From the NCBI GenBank assembly GCA_021740645.1, contig JAIOZL010000009.1, positions 54,771 to 118,770 on the forward strand: a DNA stretch of 64,000 nt. The letters are read 5' to 3'. The stretch's first letter is position 1; every line of letters begins with the position of its first letter. This DNA comes from Bacteroidales bacterium. GTDB lineage: Bacteria; Bacteroidota; Bacteroidia; Bacteroidales; JAADJA01. The notes beneath the pieces were generated by a model. That model worked only from the letters and a program-made list of their open reading frames with translations. It was not told the DNA's origin and made no database searches. The position numbers were made by a program, and so were the translations under genes. This document shows, in pieces, positions 1 to 8,988 of the stretch.

Positions 1-1296
1 AAATCAAAGCTCGCTGTTACAGTCGTTTCATTGGGTACGCTTATTCTTGTGCCCGGTATCATGGCCAAAGAAGGCTGGGACGATCATGATCGTTCCGGAA
101 GAAAACTGGCCCTTGCCATGGCTAGTAATTACCTGAATTCCTGTGAACCCAATGCCATTTTATTCACCAACGGTGATAATGATACCTTTCCTCTTTGGTA
201 TGCCCAGGAAGTGGAAGGTATTCGAACAGACGTAAGAGTCATCAATCTGAGCCTGCTGAATACCGAGTGGTATATCGAACAAATGAAAAGAAAGGCGTAT
301 GAATCTGAACCTGTGCCCTTTTCCCTTGAATGGGAACAGTATAAGGACGGCACAAGGAATTATACCTATTTTATAGAAAATGAAAATGTAAAAGGTTTTG
401 TGGAATTAAAACAGCTTTTTGATATTATCAATACCAATCCCGACAGGCTGACAATGCAAACCAGGGTTGGACCTATTGAATACTTCCCAACCAAAAAAGT
501 AAAGATCACCATTGATTCGGCACAAGCAATTAAAACGGGTACAGTAAAACCTGAAGATGCCCATTTGATGGTGAAAGAAATTCAATGGAAACTCAAAGGA
601 AGCGGCATAACAAAAAACCAACTAATGGTGCTTGATTTATTAGCCCATAACAATTGGGAACGTCCTGTGTATTTTGCAATAACGACAGGCTTGAGTGCAT
701 ATATGGGGCTTGAAGACTACTTCCAGATAGAAGGAATGACCTACAGGCTGGTGCCGATTAAAACACCTAGGCAGGGAGGCATGATCGGAAGGGTTAATAA
801 TGAGGGAATGTACGATAACCTGATGAACAAGTTTTTGTATGGAAACATGAGCGATCCTGATATATACCTCGACGAAACCAATATGAGAATGACGATGAAT
901 ATCCGGAATATATACGGCAGATTGGGATCAAGCCTTATTGATGATGGGAAAACAGAGGAAGCCCGAAACATCTTTGACCGTTGTATGGAAGTTTTACCTG
1001 ATGATGTTAGCCCATACGATTATTATACACTCCCCATCGCTGAAGGTTATTTAGATGCTGGAGATACTGTCAAAGGAAATGAAATCTTCAACCGTATGAT
1101 TGATATTATTGATGAACAAATGAACTATTTTTTCCTTTTCGATGGAAAATGGTCTGAGGTGTATGATTTCGACAAACAGCAAGGGCTTGCCATGCTTCAG
1201 AACATAGTGCAGGTTGCCCGGAAACATAAGCAAAAGGAAACCCAGGATAAAGCGAATGCCGTCCTGGATAAATATTACGATCTGTATTCAAATTAA
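1..1296 (+). CDS. DUF2723 membrane protein, C-terminal part (5' truncated by window edge)
   Basis: The frame is open from base 1 with no stop upstream of the first in-window start codon (TTG at 31), so this is the C-terminal 431 codons of a longer gene. It begins in the last hydrophobic segment (VSLGTLILVPGIMA), followed by the sequence EGWDDHDRSGR and then TNGDNDTFPLWYAQE, which I recognise from the soluble C-terminal half of Bacteroidota DUF2723 proteins. Full members are about 1000 residues, with an N-terminal multi-helix membrane region resembling protein O-mannosyltransferases. The last 130 residues look TPR-like helical. The role is probably glycan transfer at the cytoplasmic membrane, but the catalytic half lies outside the window. 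The gene ends at a bidirectional terminator shared with the convergent protease gene. Confidence 0.85.
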   Translation, partial: KSKLAVTVVSLGTLILVPGIMAKEGWDDHDRSGRKLALAMASNYLNSCEPNAILFTNGDNDTFPLWYAQEVEGIRTDVRVINLSLLNTEWYIEQMKRKAYESEPVPFSLEWEQYKDGTRNYTYFIENENVKGFVELKQLFDIINTNPDRLTMQTRVGPIEYFPTKKVKITIDSAQAIKTGTVKPEDAHLMVKEIQWKLKGSGITKNQLMVLDLLAHNNWERPVYFAITTGLSAYMGLEDYFQIEGMTYRLVPIKTPRQGGMIGRVNNEGMYDNLMNKFLYGNMSDPDIYLDETNMRMTMNIRNIYGRLGSSLIDDGKTEEARNIFDRCMEVLPDDVSPYDYYTLPIAEGYLDAGDTVKGNEIFNRMIDIIDEQMNYFFLFDGKWSEVYDFDKQQGLAMLQNIVQVARKHKQKETQDKANAVLDKYYDLYSN

Positions 1297-1301
1297 TACG
1301 A

Positions 1302-1336
1302 AAAAAAAAGCTGCCAGACATCCGACAGCTTTTTTA
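1302..1336. terminator. bidirectional intrinsic terminator
   Basis: A stem of AAAAAAGCTG paired with CAGCTTTTTT encloses a 12-base loop. It lies between two convergent stop codons (plus-strand stop at 1296, minus-strand stop at 1355). A-runs and T-runs on both sides let it serve both strands. Confidence 0.85.
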
Positions 1337-1354
1337 ACGTCACTGATAAATGCA

Positions 1355-4300
1355 TTAATTACGTATGATTATTTTTTCAATTACCTGGTTTTTCCCATTC
1401 TCTAATAAAAGGAAATAAAGGCCTTCTTCCACATCGCTTAACTGAAAGGTCAATTCACCGGCTTTGTTTATTTTATTCTGATAGATAACTTTACCTGTCA
1501 AATCTAATAGTTTAAGGGAATACTCTTTACCAAACTCATCGCTTACAAACAGGGTAAAGTTTCCATTATTAGGGTTGGGTAATACCAAAACATTTTGTTG
1601 ACTGAGTTCATCAATTCCCGTACATATTTCAACCACCACATCCAATTCCTCTGAAAAATCACCTTCACCGCATTCATTTACACCTTGTACCTTTAGGCTT
1701 GCATTCCCTACAAAGCTTTCGTCCCAGGTAATCGACACATTGTTAGTGATTCCGTCAATAACTCCGGCTTCTGCAGGGGATAATACCCAATTGTATGAAT
1801 AGGCATAGGAAATTTCTGCCACCTCATAGTCCATAGTATAACCCGAACATGCTATATTTGGGCCTGTTATAGTTCCCGCCATTTCAGGAAGGAAATTAAA
1901 GCTTAATTCCATATTATCGGTAAGTTCCGCTCCACCATCACCATAAACCGTTATGCTTAGCGTGACTGCTCCTAATAAATAATCTCCATCACTCGGGGTA
2001 TAGGTGGCCTCTAAAACCGTATAATTATCAAATGTCCCTGTACCTGAGGTTTCCCAGAGCAGTGTATTAAAGTTTTGGGCAAATGCATTGGTTGCAAAAT
2101 CCTCTCCTTCACAAACCATCTCATCATTTCCTGCATTCACCATCATGGTTTCATCAACCATAGCCGGTAATTCAATATAGTCAACCCAGGCACAATCACT
2201 ACCACTTGTTACATAAACATCTTTTACATAAGCCCACCTAAAGATATGTTCCCCTTCAGATACAGCAAATGCAACCCGGCTCCAATCTACCTCGCCGGCC
2301 CACTCACCAACCTTATCATTATCGATATAAAATTCCAGAAAATCATAATTGGCTTCGGAAGAAACTTTCCGGTAAAAGGCAATCGAATCGTTATTACCTA
2401 CTTCATAAGTAAGAAACATTTCAGAGGATTGGTTATTCCCGATAGCACCGGTTTTAGCTGCATAAACTCCTTCGTAAACCCCACTGCTTACAATTGTCCA
2501 GGGTTGGTTTCCGCTGAAATCCCAATCAAACTGACTAAAATCACCGGTTTCGAAATCTTCGACAATTAAGCCAACCTTTGGATAAAATGTAGCCTCAATT
2601 GAATAAAAACCAGATATTACTTCAAACTGAATATCAACTGATGACCCCACTGGTGCGGATGGGCTAACTGTTATATTGAAAGTAGCAACACCTGATTGTC
2701 CGGCCTCAATGGTGCCCAGATCAAAGCTCGCACTATTTATTGTAATATCACTACTAAAAGAGGTAATAGATGCCAATGCTGACAAAGCATTAAGTTGGCC
2801 GGTATTCAGTGTTTCAATTAATATATCCGCCGTTTCACCAGGATCAAGTCCACCGTTATTATTTCCACTTACATCCGAAACAACAAAACTACCAGCCGCA
2901 AGATTAACCCCGTAGGCCATTTCGTTAAAGCTGCTTTCCCAGCTATCTGTACTGTTATAACAAGTGATTGTAAATTTTATTTCATCTCCACCCGGAATGT
3001 TATTTGCCACATCAAAAGCAAAAGCATCGGTGATTTCAATGATGGACTCAAGGGCAAAATCGCCATAATATTCCGTGCTGTCAGTAATGGTAACGTAATC
3101 AGATTGCACGGAAAGTTTTACTGTAACATCACTTGCCACTTCTTCACTAAAGTTCGCAATCGTAAGATCAAGTAGTACTGACTCTCCCGGATCCATCATT
3201 CCATTGTTGTTTCCGGAAGCATCATTTATATTATGTGAATAATAGCTTGGACCAGGTAATGATGTGGCTTCAACGGCAGCCAAACAATCTATTCTCCCAG
3301 AGCCTGAATTATTGTTTTTCCCGGGAGAAAGAACAAAAGCTGTTTCTTCAACTATCTGGCTAATATCTTCTGGAGATAATATATTATTTTTTTGAAGCAT
3401 TAAAGCCAACATACCTGCATTACATGGGGTAGCCATTGAGGTTCCGCTCCAGCCAGAGGCATATCCATTATTACTACTATAGTCAAGGGATTTAATATTT
3501 GAGCCGGGTGCAGCAATATCAGGGCGAATCAGGCCCATTTCAGGTTGGTAAGGATAATCATTAAATGGACTTATCGCTGACCAGGTAACAGGACCGCGGC
3601 CCGAGAATCCCGAAACATTATCGCTGCTTGTTGTAGAACCTACGCAAATCACACTGGACAACCCTCCTGTTAAGGTCTGGTCAGGGTTGAGCCAAGGGGG
3701 AGGACAATCACCTGGAGTGCGCACATTGTCTGGAATAGGATAGGTACTTTGTTGGTCACCTTCATTCCCTGCAGCTACTGAAGCAATCACTCCGGCAGCC
3801 AAAACATTGTCGAAGGTCTGACGCCAGACAGCGCGGTTGGGTCCCCATGAATGTTGCCAACCTAAGGATAAGCTTAATATCTGTGCTCCTTCGTCGATGC
3901 TAAATTCAACTGCGGACCAAACACCGCTTTCACTTCCGCTGCCTCCTGAATCCATAACTTTGCACGCCATTATAGTAGCATCTGGAGCCACGCCGGTTTG
4001 TGATCCGGCTGTTCCATCACCGGCCACTGTTCCTGCACAATGGGTACCATGGCCGTGATCGTCCATGGGATTATTATCATTGTTAACAAAGTCATATCCG
4101 TGGTATGGGTATGCAGGGTTTATCCACATATGGTCATTAAGATCATAATGGTTATAATTTACTCCTGTATCGAGAACTGCCACAATAACACCTTCGCCTG
4201 TAAACCCAAGCGCCCATACATCATCTGCATTAACTTTAGTCACATTCCAGGTGATCTCCTTACTTTGAGGGTTACCCGTTACAAAATATCCGTTTTTATA

Positions 4301-4756
4301 TTCTTCCGGATCCAGCATCATGCGCATTTCATCGTAATCAATGCTGGCAATATCATAACGGTACGATAGTCCTTCAATAGCTTCAGAAGTGGCATAACAA
4401 TTAATTACATTGGCAATCCAGTATGTTTTGATCTGTTTTACATCTGAGGACTTTTCATAAAGCTGAAGATCCGCCAAAAGATCTTTTTGAGATATACTGC
4501 TAAATTCCTTTAGGGTAGAAATTACATATTCTCTCCTTTCGACAGGTTTCATTGATTTGGCATTAGAAAGCAATGCCTGAGCATCATACTGTTCTACAAG
4601 GGTGATATTAACTCGTATTAAATCGCCTTTTTGAACTGACGCCATTTTGTCTGACAAAGGCTGAGTAATCACGCCGTTTGAATTAGCAAAGCCTGATCCT
4701 GTCATAAGGACAATAAGAATAATTGAAGTAGTAAATAAAGTGTAAATTTTCTTCAT
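1355..4756 (-). CDS. secreted subtilisin-like (S8) serine protease with T9SS type A sorting domain
   Basis: This 1133-residue exported endopeptidase has a Sec signal peptide (residues 1-24) and a propeptide-like region of about 30-170. The S8 catalytic domain spans about 180-500, with triad Asp196 (VLDTG), His236 (HGHGTH) and Ser440 (GTSMATP) and oxyanion Asn331 (AAGN). Then come two CARDB-like beta-sandwich segments containing GNNNG-DPGE motifs, a jelly-roll-like domain near 730-860, a PKD/SprB-like stretch, and a C-terminal sorting domain of about 75 residues (starting LPNPNNGNF, ending EKIIIRN). The sorting domain implies export by the type IX system and attachment at, or release from, the cell surface. 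The gene stands alone, divergent from the DUF1684 gene. All catalytic residues are present, so activity is likely. The substrate is unknown. Confidence 0.93.
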   Translation of the reverse strand: MKKIYTLFTTSIILIVLMTGSGFANSNGVITQPLSDKMASVQKGDLIRVNITLVEQYDAQALLSNAKSMKPVERREYVISTLKEFSSISQKDLLADLQLYEKSSDVKQIKTYWIANVINCYATSEAIEGLSYRYDIASIDYDEMRMMLDPEEYKNGYFVTGNPQSKEITWNVTKVNADDVWALGFTGEGVIVAVLDTGVNYNHYDLNDHMWINPAYPYHGYDFVNNDNNPMDDHGHGTHCAGTVAGDGTAGSQTGVAPDATIMACKVMDSGGSGSESGVWSAVEFSIDEGAQILSLSLGWQHSWGPNRAVWRQTFDNVLAAGVIASVAAGNEGDQQSTYPIPDNVRTPGDCPPPWLNPDQTLTGGLSSVICVGSTTSSDNVSGFSGRGPVTWSAISPFNDYPYQPEMGLIRPDIAAPGSNIKSLDYSSNNGYASGWSGTSMATPCNAGMLALMLQKNNILSPEDISQIVEETAFVLSPGKNNNSGSGRIDCLAAVEATSLPGPSYYSHNINDASGNNNGMMDPGESVLLDLTIANFSEEVASDVTVKLSVQSDYVTITDSTEYYGDFALESIIEITDAFAFDVANNIPGGDEIKFTITCYNSTDSWESSFNEMAYGVNLAAGSFVVSDVSGNNNGGLDPGETADILIETLNTGQLNALSALASITSFSSDITINSASFDLGTIEAGQSGVATFNITVSPSAPVGSSVDIQFEVISGFYSIEATFYPKVGLIVEDFETGDFSQFDWDFSGNQPWTIVSSGVYEGVYAAKTGAIGNNQSSEMFLTYEVGNNDSIAFYRKVSSEANYDFLEFYIDNDKVGEWAGEVDWSRVAFAVSEGEHIFRWAYVKDVYVTSGSDCAWVDYIELPAMVDETMMVNAGNDEMVCEGEDFATNAFAQNFNTLLWETSGTGTFDNYTVLEATYTPSDGDYLLGAVTLSITVYGDGGAELTDNMELSFNFLPEMAGTITGPNIACSGYTMDYEVAEISYAYSYNWVLSPAEAGVIDGITNNVSITWDESFVGNASLKVQGVNECGEGDFSEELDVVVEICTGIDELSQQNVLVLPNPNNGNFTLFVSDEFGKEYSLKLLDLTGKVIYQNKINKAGELTFQLSDVEEGLYFLLLENGKNQVIEKIIIRN

Positions 4757-4962
4757 GAATATTTTATTTTAAGAGAATGTATAAAATATAGACAGATGTA
4801 ACTATAGAAAGTTGTCTTTTTGATAATTCTAAATTTCCTAACAACGTAAAACAGGCAATAGTTTAATAACTCCGTTAATTAAATTACATTATATAATTAA
4901 AATATTATTGGTTTAAGAAGTATTTTTAGTCTGTGTATTTTTTATAATATCAAATTCCAATT

Positions 4963-5595
4963 ATGATAAATTTTAATTATACAATTTTTCTCCTGGCCCC
5001 TTTTCTTCTTTTTCATTTTAGCTTGTTTTCTCAAAGTCATATCGAAAAAGATGCCCTGTATATAGCTTTGCTCGAAAATGACAGAATGCTTAAAGATCAG
5101 AAATTTTCTCAACCCTCGGTTTCACCCCTTTCCGACAGCCGGATTAAATCCTTCAATGGATTAGATTATTTTGAGGTAGATACAAAATATAGGTTTTTTG
5201 CCAGGATTAACCGTAATGAAATACAAACAAATATAGCACTTCAAACCACCTCTGAAGAAAAAATAGAACTTCTGCAGTATGGTACCATCACCTTCAGTTT
5301 TGAGGGAACTGTATATAATCTTGCCATTTTCAGGGATCAGAATTTGCCTGAGTTAAGTGAAAATCCCGGTCAATTGTTTATTCCATTTAAAGATAAAACA
5401 AATGGAACGGAAACGTATGAAAATGGCCGGATTATCAACATTAAATTACCACGAGATGGGGAAGATACCGAGATAGACTTTAACAAAGCATTTAATCCTA
5501 ACAGCGCATATAATAGTAGGTTTAAAAGCATAATTGCACCGGAGATTAACAATCTTCCGTTCCCGCTTTATGCAGGTGAAAAGGTGCTCAGATAA
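4963..5595 (+). CDS. DUF1684 domain protein, exported
   Basis: The 210-residue protein has an N-terminal hydrophobic signal (about 1-24, ending FSLFSQS). The rest matches the DUF1684 pattern: a small beta-rich domain with the late motif region ending in LPRDGEDTEIDFNKAFNPN-AYN, followed by APEINNLPFPLYAGEK. Those Asn/Tyr and Pro-Glu-Asn-X-Leu-Pro features are the family's most conserved part. The biochemical function of the family is unknown. The start is the ATG giving a clean signal peptide. The gene is monocistronic: the upstream neighbour is divergent and the downstream operon converges with a 12-base gap. Confidence 0.8.
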   Translation: MINFNYTIFLLAPFLLFHFSLFSQSHIEKDALYIALLENDRMLKDQKFSQPSVSPLSDSRIKSFNGLDYFEVDTKYRFFARINRNEIQTNIALQTTSEEKIELLQYGTITFSFEGTVYNLAIFRDQNLPELSENPGQLFIPFKDKTNGTETYENGRIINIKLPRDGEDTEIDFNKAFNPNSAYNSRFKSIIAPEINNLPFPLYAGEKVLR

Positions 5596-5607
5596 AAACA
5601 CATATGA

Positions 5608-6327
5608 CTACTTCCCATTTAAACTCCAGTTATATTCATTGAAATTCACTTTTGCATCGGGTTCGATCCGGGTTCGGGAAAATTGATTTAAAAAACCGAT
5701 AAGGGTTCCGTTTTTTGTAAAATCCTCTTTAAACCAATTAAAAATTTGGGAAACATCAACCTTCGAATTGGTAATATTATTTTTTGAAGGATCATTAATA
5801 AAAAGCTCCCCTTGTCGTTGCAATTGACTATCAAGATTGGAGGCAGTATAGGCTTCATTGAATAAGACAGGACACGAAATCGCTGCACAAACCAGGGCAA
5901 AATGTATCCTCGGTTCGTTAAACTCTTTTCGAATAATTTCATGCTCGATTTGATTGAGAGAATACATTGTTCCGTTTATATGAATAAATGATATATCCCA
6001 GGCTTTTTCAATATCCATAATACTTTTTAATGGATAATGATCTATTATTAACTCCACGGTGAAGGCATTGTACGCATTTATCCAAAAGGCAAGTTTTTCA
6101 TTATTGCCGGATAATGAAGTGGCATTAGTTTTTGATAACGCATTTAAATAAAGATCCAGTTCATGACGTGCATTTTTGAATCCATTGTAGTCCACCTCCC
6201 CTTTTTCGCTCACAAATTGTTTCAGCAGTTTATCCCATTGATTATGATCATCAATATTTTGAGAATAGCTGTAAATTGATGAAAGCGTCGTCACCAAAAG
6301 TATAAGGCAAGTGTTTAATAATTTCAT
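5608..6327 (-). CDS. DUF547 domain protein, exported
   Basis: The 239-residue protein has a signal peptide (about 1-22, SSIYSYSQN) and a DUF547 domain, recognised by the segments KLAFWINAYNAFTVELI and HFALVCAAISCPVL. These contain the conserved Trp/Asn/Tyr and paired-Cys signature of the family. Its function is not established. It is the last gene of a three-gene minus-strand operon and its ATG overlaps the stop of the GH113-like gene upstream by 4 bases, so translation is probably coupled. That placement ties it to extracytoplasmic carbohydrate handling only by context. Confidence 0.85.
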   Translation of the reverse strand: MKLLNTCLILLVTTLSSIYSYSQNIDDHNQWDKLLKQFVSEKGEVDYNGFKNARHELDLYLNALSKTNATSLSGNNEKLAFWINAYNAFTVELIIDHYPLKSIMDIEKAWDISFIHINGTMYSLNQIEHEIIRKEFNEPRIHFALVCAAISCPVLFNEAYTASNLDSQLQRQGELFINDPSKNNITNSKVDVSQIFNWFKEDFTKNGTLIGFLNQFSRTRIEPDAKVNFNEYNWSLNGK

Positions 6328-7385
6328 TGTTTTTCTTTGTTATATTTTGAATAATATGATCGAATAGTCTCTTCAGCCGGTTTGTTTTGTGGAGTATAAT
6401 TAGTATTCTCACTCCCACCGGCATTAGGATGATTAGCTCTCCATTTCCATAAAAATCCTCCTTTAAACCAGGGTTTGTCCCAGACCTTGCCAAACTGAGC
6501 CTCATAGGCGTTTCGCTGGGCCACTAAATTCACCTCCTCACTTGTTGGATTCCAGGGTTCAAAAGCTGCGTAATTCACACTTTTATAGCCATACTCGGTA
6601 AATATAACCTGATTTCCTGTCAATACACTTAAGGATTGGATTTCATTCAAATAATACTCCCATGCAATTTTCAGAGAATCAACATCCGGAGTTTTTTGAC
6701 CGGACAATGGGAAGTAGGCATCTATGCCAATATAATCCAGTTTTTTCCAGAAAGGTACATTTTTATAATTATCCCAATTGGCAGCATAAAGTATTTTTCC
6801 TTTATACACTTTTTTTATTGTATCAATTAAGTGATCCCAGAATTCTAGCCTTTCGGAAATAAAACCTTTAAACTCAACTCCCACACAAAACATTTGAACA
6901 TCAAGAGAATCGGCGAGCCTGGCAAAATGAAGAATATAATTTTTATAATTCAGTTCAAATAATTTCCAGTCATGCTCTGTTTCGAGAGTAAAATCACCCG
7001 TAAAATTGCCATGCGAGAACCACACATGCGGTTTTATCATGATGTTTAGTCCATATTCTTTAGCATAACCTACAGAAGATTTAACTCCATCACTTGTTTC
7101 TCCCCACCACTGAAATTTATTGTCAAAAATCAATTCAGTACTATCAAACTTACCGAATGCAAAAGGCATAAAACAAATAAAATTTGCATTGACATTAGCT
7201 ACCGGGCCCATTTCAATTGACCCAAATTCCCATGGAGGAGCGGCAAAACTTACCCCACAGATTTTTGATCCACTAAAAGCATCCGGCACAATGTTGATGT
7301 CATTATTTTTTGCGCAATAGGACATTGACACTATAAGTGCTATAGTGATTATAATTAAAGGTCCGTATTTTATTTGCCGTACCAT
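6324..7385 (-). CDS. GH113-like glycoside hydrolase (TIM barrel), paralogue A
   Basis: This 353-residue exported protein has a hydrophobic leader (9-24) ending SMSYC, which could be a weak lipoprotein signal. The body is a TIM-barrel hydrolase resembling glycoside hydrolase family 113 beta-mannanases. The predicted acid/base is Glu171 (CVGVEFKG) and the nucleophile is Glu264 (FTEYGYKS). Other conserved barrel residues are in IKPHVWF (118-123), AANWDNY (201-207) and YIGIDAYFP (218-226). The mannan specificity of the family makes beta-mannan or mannose-containing glycans a reasonable guess, but substrate is unproven. The gene overlaps the upstream paralogue by 16 bases and the downstream DUF547 gene by 4. 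Confidence 0.82.
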   Translation of the reverse strand: MVRQIKYGPLIIITIALIVSMSYCAKNNDINIVPDAFSGSKICGVSFAAPPWEFGSIEMGPVANVNANFICFMPFAFGKFDSTELIFDNKFQWWGETSDGVKSSVGYAKEYGLNIMIKPHVWFSHGNFTGDFTLETEHDWKLFELNYKNYILHFARLADSLDVQMFCVGVEFKGFISERLEFWDHLIDTIKKVYKGKILYAANWDNYKNVPFWKKLDYIGIDAYFPLSGQKTPDVDSLKIAWEYYLNEIQSLSVLTGNQVIFTEYGYKSVNYAAFEPWNPTSEEVNLVAQRNAYEAQFGKVWDKPWFKGGFLWKWRANHPNAGGSENTNYTPQNKPAEETIRSYYSKYNKEKQ

Positions 7386-8374
7386 TCACGAATTATTTTT
7401 TCTACCGGTTTATTTTGAGGGGTATAGCCAGAGTTCTCAGGCCCCCCTGGAAGAAGTTTATCTGTATACCATTTCCAGATAAATCCACCCGCAAACCACT
7501 CCCTGTTCCAAACAGATTCATACAATGCTTCATACGCATTAAGCTGTGCATTAAGATTTACTTTAATGTCTACACTATAGTTTTCCTGCTCCCATTGCCG
7601 CCATGCAGTCCTGTCTATACTCCTGTAACCATATTCAGTAAACAACACTTTCATTTTATTCCTGCTGGAAAACTGTTCCATTTCTTTCGCATATTTTTCC
7701 CACTTCTTAATGAGTTTAGTTTTCTCTGGTAATTTTTCACTACTAAGTGGGAAGAATGCATCTATTCCAATATAATCGAGTTTCTCCCAAAAAACAATAT
7801 TCTGGTAATTATCCCAATTGGCGGCATAAGTTAATTCACCCTTATATATTTTTCTGACTTGTTTAATTAAATTTATCCAAAATTCGGGTCGGCTTTCACT
7901 GGCCGATTTAAATTCTACCCCTATACAAAACATATCCACATTGCTTTCTTCAGCAATCCTGGCCATCTCAAGAATAAATTCGGTATAATTTACTTCCCAG
8001 AAATACCAACCGGTTTCGTTCATGTTTAATTCACCGGGCCAACCTATTCCATTCACCCAAACATGAGGTTTTAACAAAATTTTTAAACCCTCCTTTTTAG
8101 CTTGCTGAGCCATCAGCCTTATATTCTCAGGCCGGTCGCCAAAATAATTATCAGCTGTGTTATAGTATATTTTTGTATCTCCGGGAACCATAAAAGCCCA
8201 GGGACAAATAGCCACCCAATTCGCCTGGATATTCAGCACAGATCGGACATTTACAGGATCATCCTGATATACTGCTGAAACAAGATTAACCCCGCAAACA
8301 TTTTTGCCCACTGGTTTATCTGCTCCTATCATTAGACTAAAAAACAGACCAACGAATAGAATAATTTCTTGCAT
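7370..8374 (-). CDS. GH113-like glycoside hydrolase (TIM barrel), paralogue B
   Basis: This is the first gene of the operon and a tandem paralogue of the next gene. The ATG at 8374 is preferred over the upstream TTG (8401) because it starts directly at a signal peptide (MQEIILFVGL..MIGA), giving 334 residues. The barrel carries Glu154 (IGVEFKS) as predicted acid/base and Glu247 (FTEYGYRS) as predicted nucleophile, plus LKPHVWVNG (101-109) and AANWDNY. Both paralogues end with the same C-terminal pattern (GGF-WKW, then YTPQNKP, then IR), which points to duplication within this operon. The two probably act outside the cytoplasm on related glycans. Confidence 0.82.
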   Translation of the reverse strand: MQEIILFVGLFFSLMIGADKPVGKNVCGVNLVSAVYQDDPVNVRSVLNIQANWVAICPWAFMVPGDTKIYYNTADNYFGDRPENIRLMAQQAKKEGLKILLKPHVWVNGIGWPGELNMNETGWYFWEVNYTEFILEMARIAEESNVDMFCIGVEFKSASESRPEFWINLIKQVRKIYKGELTYAANWDNYQNIVFWEKLDYIGIDAFFPLSSEKLPEKTKLIKKWEKYAKEMEQFSSRNKMKVLFTEYGYRSIDRTAWRQWEQENYSVDIKVNLNAQLNAYEALYESVWNREWFAGGFIWKWYTDKLLPGGPENSGYTPQNKPVEKIIREWYGK

Positions 8375-8483
8375 ATTAATGGCAACACAAAAATTTGACA
8401 AATGTTTTTTCTTTTCCCGGATACTTTGATGATTATAAACCGAAATACTTACATTATAAGAGTTAATTAATAGACAAATCAGG

Positions 8484-8515
8484 TTTGCTCATTGTCAAAA
8501 AGAACCCTACATTTG
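8484..8515 (+). promoter_or_regulatory. Bacteroidota-type promoter for rpmB (distal)
   Basis: TTTG (8484-8487), a 20-base spacer and TACATTTG (8508-8515, followed by C) match the Bacteroidota primary-sigma consensus TTTG-N19-TAnnTTTG. A start near 8522 would leave a leader of about 108 bases before rpmB. Confidence 0.6.
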
Positions 8516-8555
8516 CCGTTCATTTTTAGGGGGCTAAATTATTTTTTGAATAAGA

Positions 8556-8587
8556 TTTGAATTTTAAAAAATTAATTCCGTTCTTTG
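8556..8587 (+). promoter_or_regulatory. possible proximal rpmB promoter
   Basis: TTTG (8556-8559) is followed after 20 bases by GTTCTTTG (8580-8587, then C). The spacing repeats that of the distal promoter, but the TA half of the -7 box is missing, so this is weaker. Confidence 0.35.
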
Positions 8588-8629
8588 CACTCCTTTTTTA
8601 GAAACGATAATCTGTAAAAAAATATAGTC

Positions 8630-8863
8630 ATGGCGAATGTATGTCAGATAACAGGTAAAAAGTTGATGGTTGGTAATCATGTATCACACGCAAACAACCG
8701 CACTAAAAGAAGGTTTTATCCGAACCTTCAAACTAAGAAATTTTATATCCCCGAAGAGGATAAGTATATTACGTTAAAAGTTTCGGCAGCAGGTATCCGC
8801 ACAATTAATAAAAAAGGGATTGCTTCTGCAATAAAAGATGCCAAAGAAAAAGGCTATTTATAG
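8630..8863 (+). CDS. rpmB: 50S ribosomal protein L28
   Basis: The 77-residue protein has the expected length and pattern of bacterial L28: CQITGKK near the N-terminus (residues 5-11), an Asn/Arg/Lys-rich segment ([13 protein letters not shown]), and the C-terminal [15 protein letters not shown]. It is a structural protein of the large ribosomal subunit. It is the only gene between its promoter region and a strong terminator. The L33 gene (rpmG) that often follows rpmB in this phylum is absent here. The ATG at 8630 has no Shine-Dalgarno site. Confidence 0.97.
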   Translation: MANVCQITGKKLMVGNHVSHANNRTKRRFYPNLQTKKFYIPEEDKYITLKVSAAGIRTINKKGIASAIKDAKEKGYL

Positions 8864-8888
8864 AACTTTGATAAAGATATTTTCTAAA

Positions 8889-8917
8889 GGCTGCCGTTTA
8901 ATACGGCAGCTTTTTTT
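8889..8917 (+). terminator. intrinsic terminator of rpmB
   Basis: An 8-bp GC-rich stem, GCTGCCGT (8890-8897) with ACGGCAGC (8903-8910), is closed by a 5-base loop and followed by seven T. Confidence 0.92.
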
Positions 8918-8975
8918 ATTTGCCACCCCTAAATCTGATTAACATTATTTAACGGTCACATATTCCAAAGAAGGT

Positions 8976-8983
8976 TATTTTTG
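8976..8983 (+). promoter_or_regulatory. -7 box immediately before a start codon
   Basis: TATTTTTG matches TAnnTTTG exactly and ends only 5 bases before the ATG at 8989. No clear -33 TTTG is present. If used, transcription would begin at or next to the start codon. Confidence 0.4.
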
Positions 8984-8988
8984 TAGCC

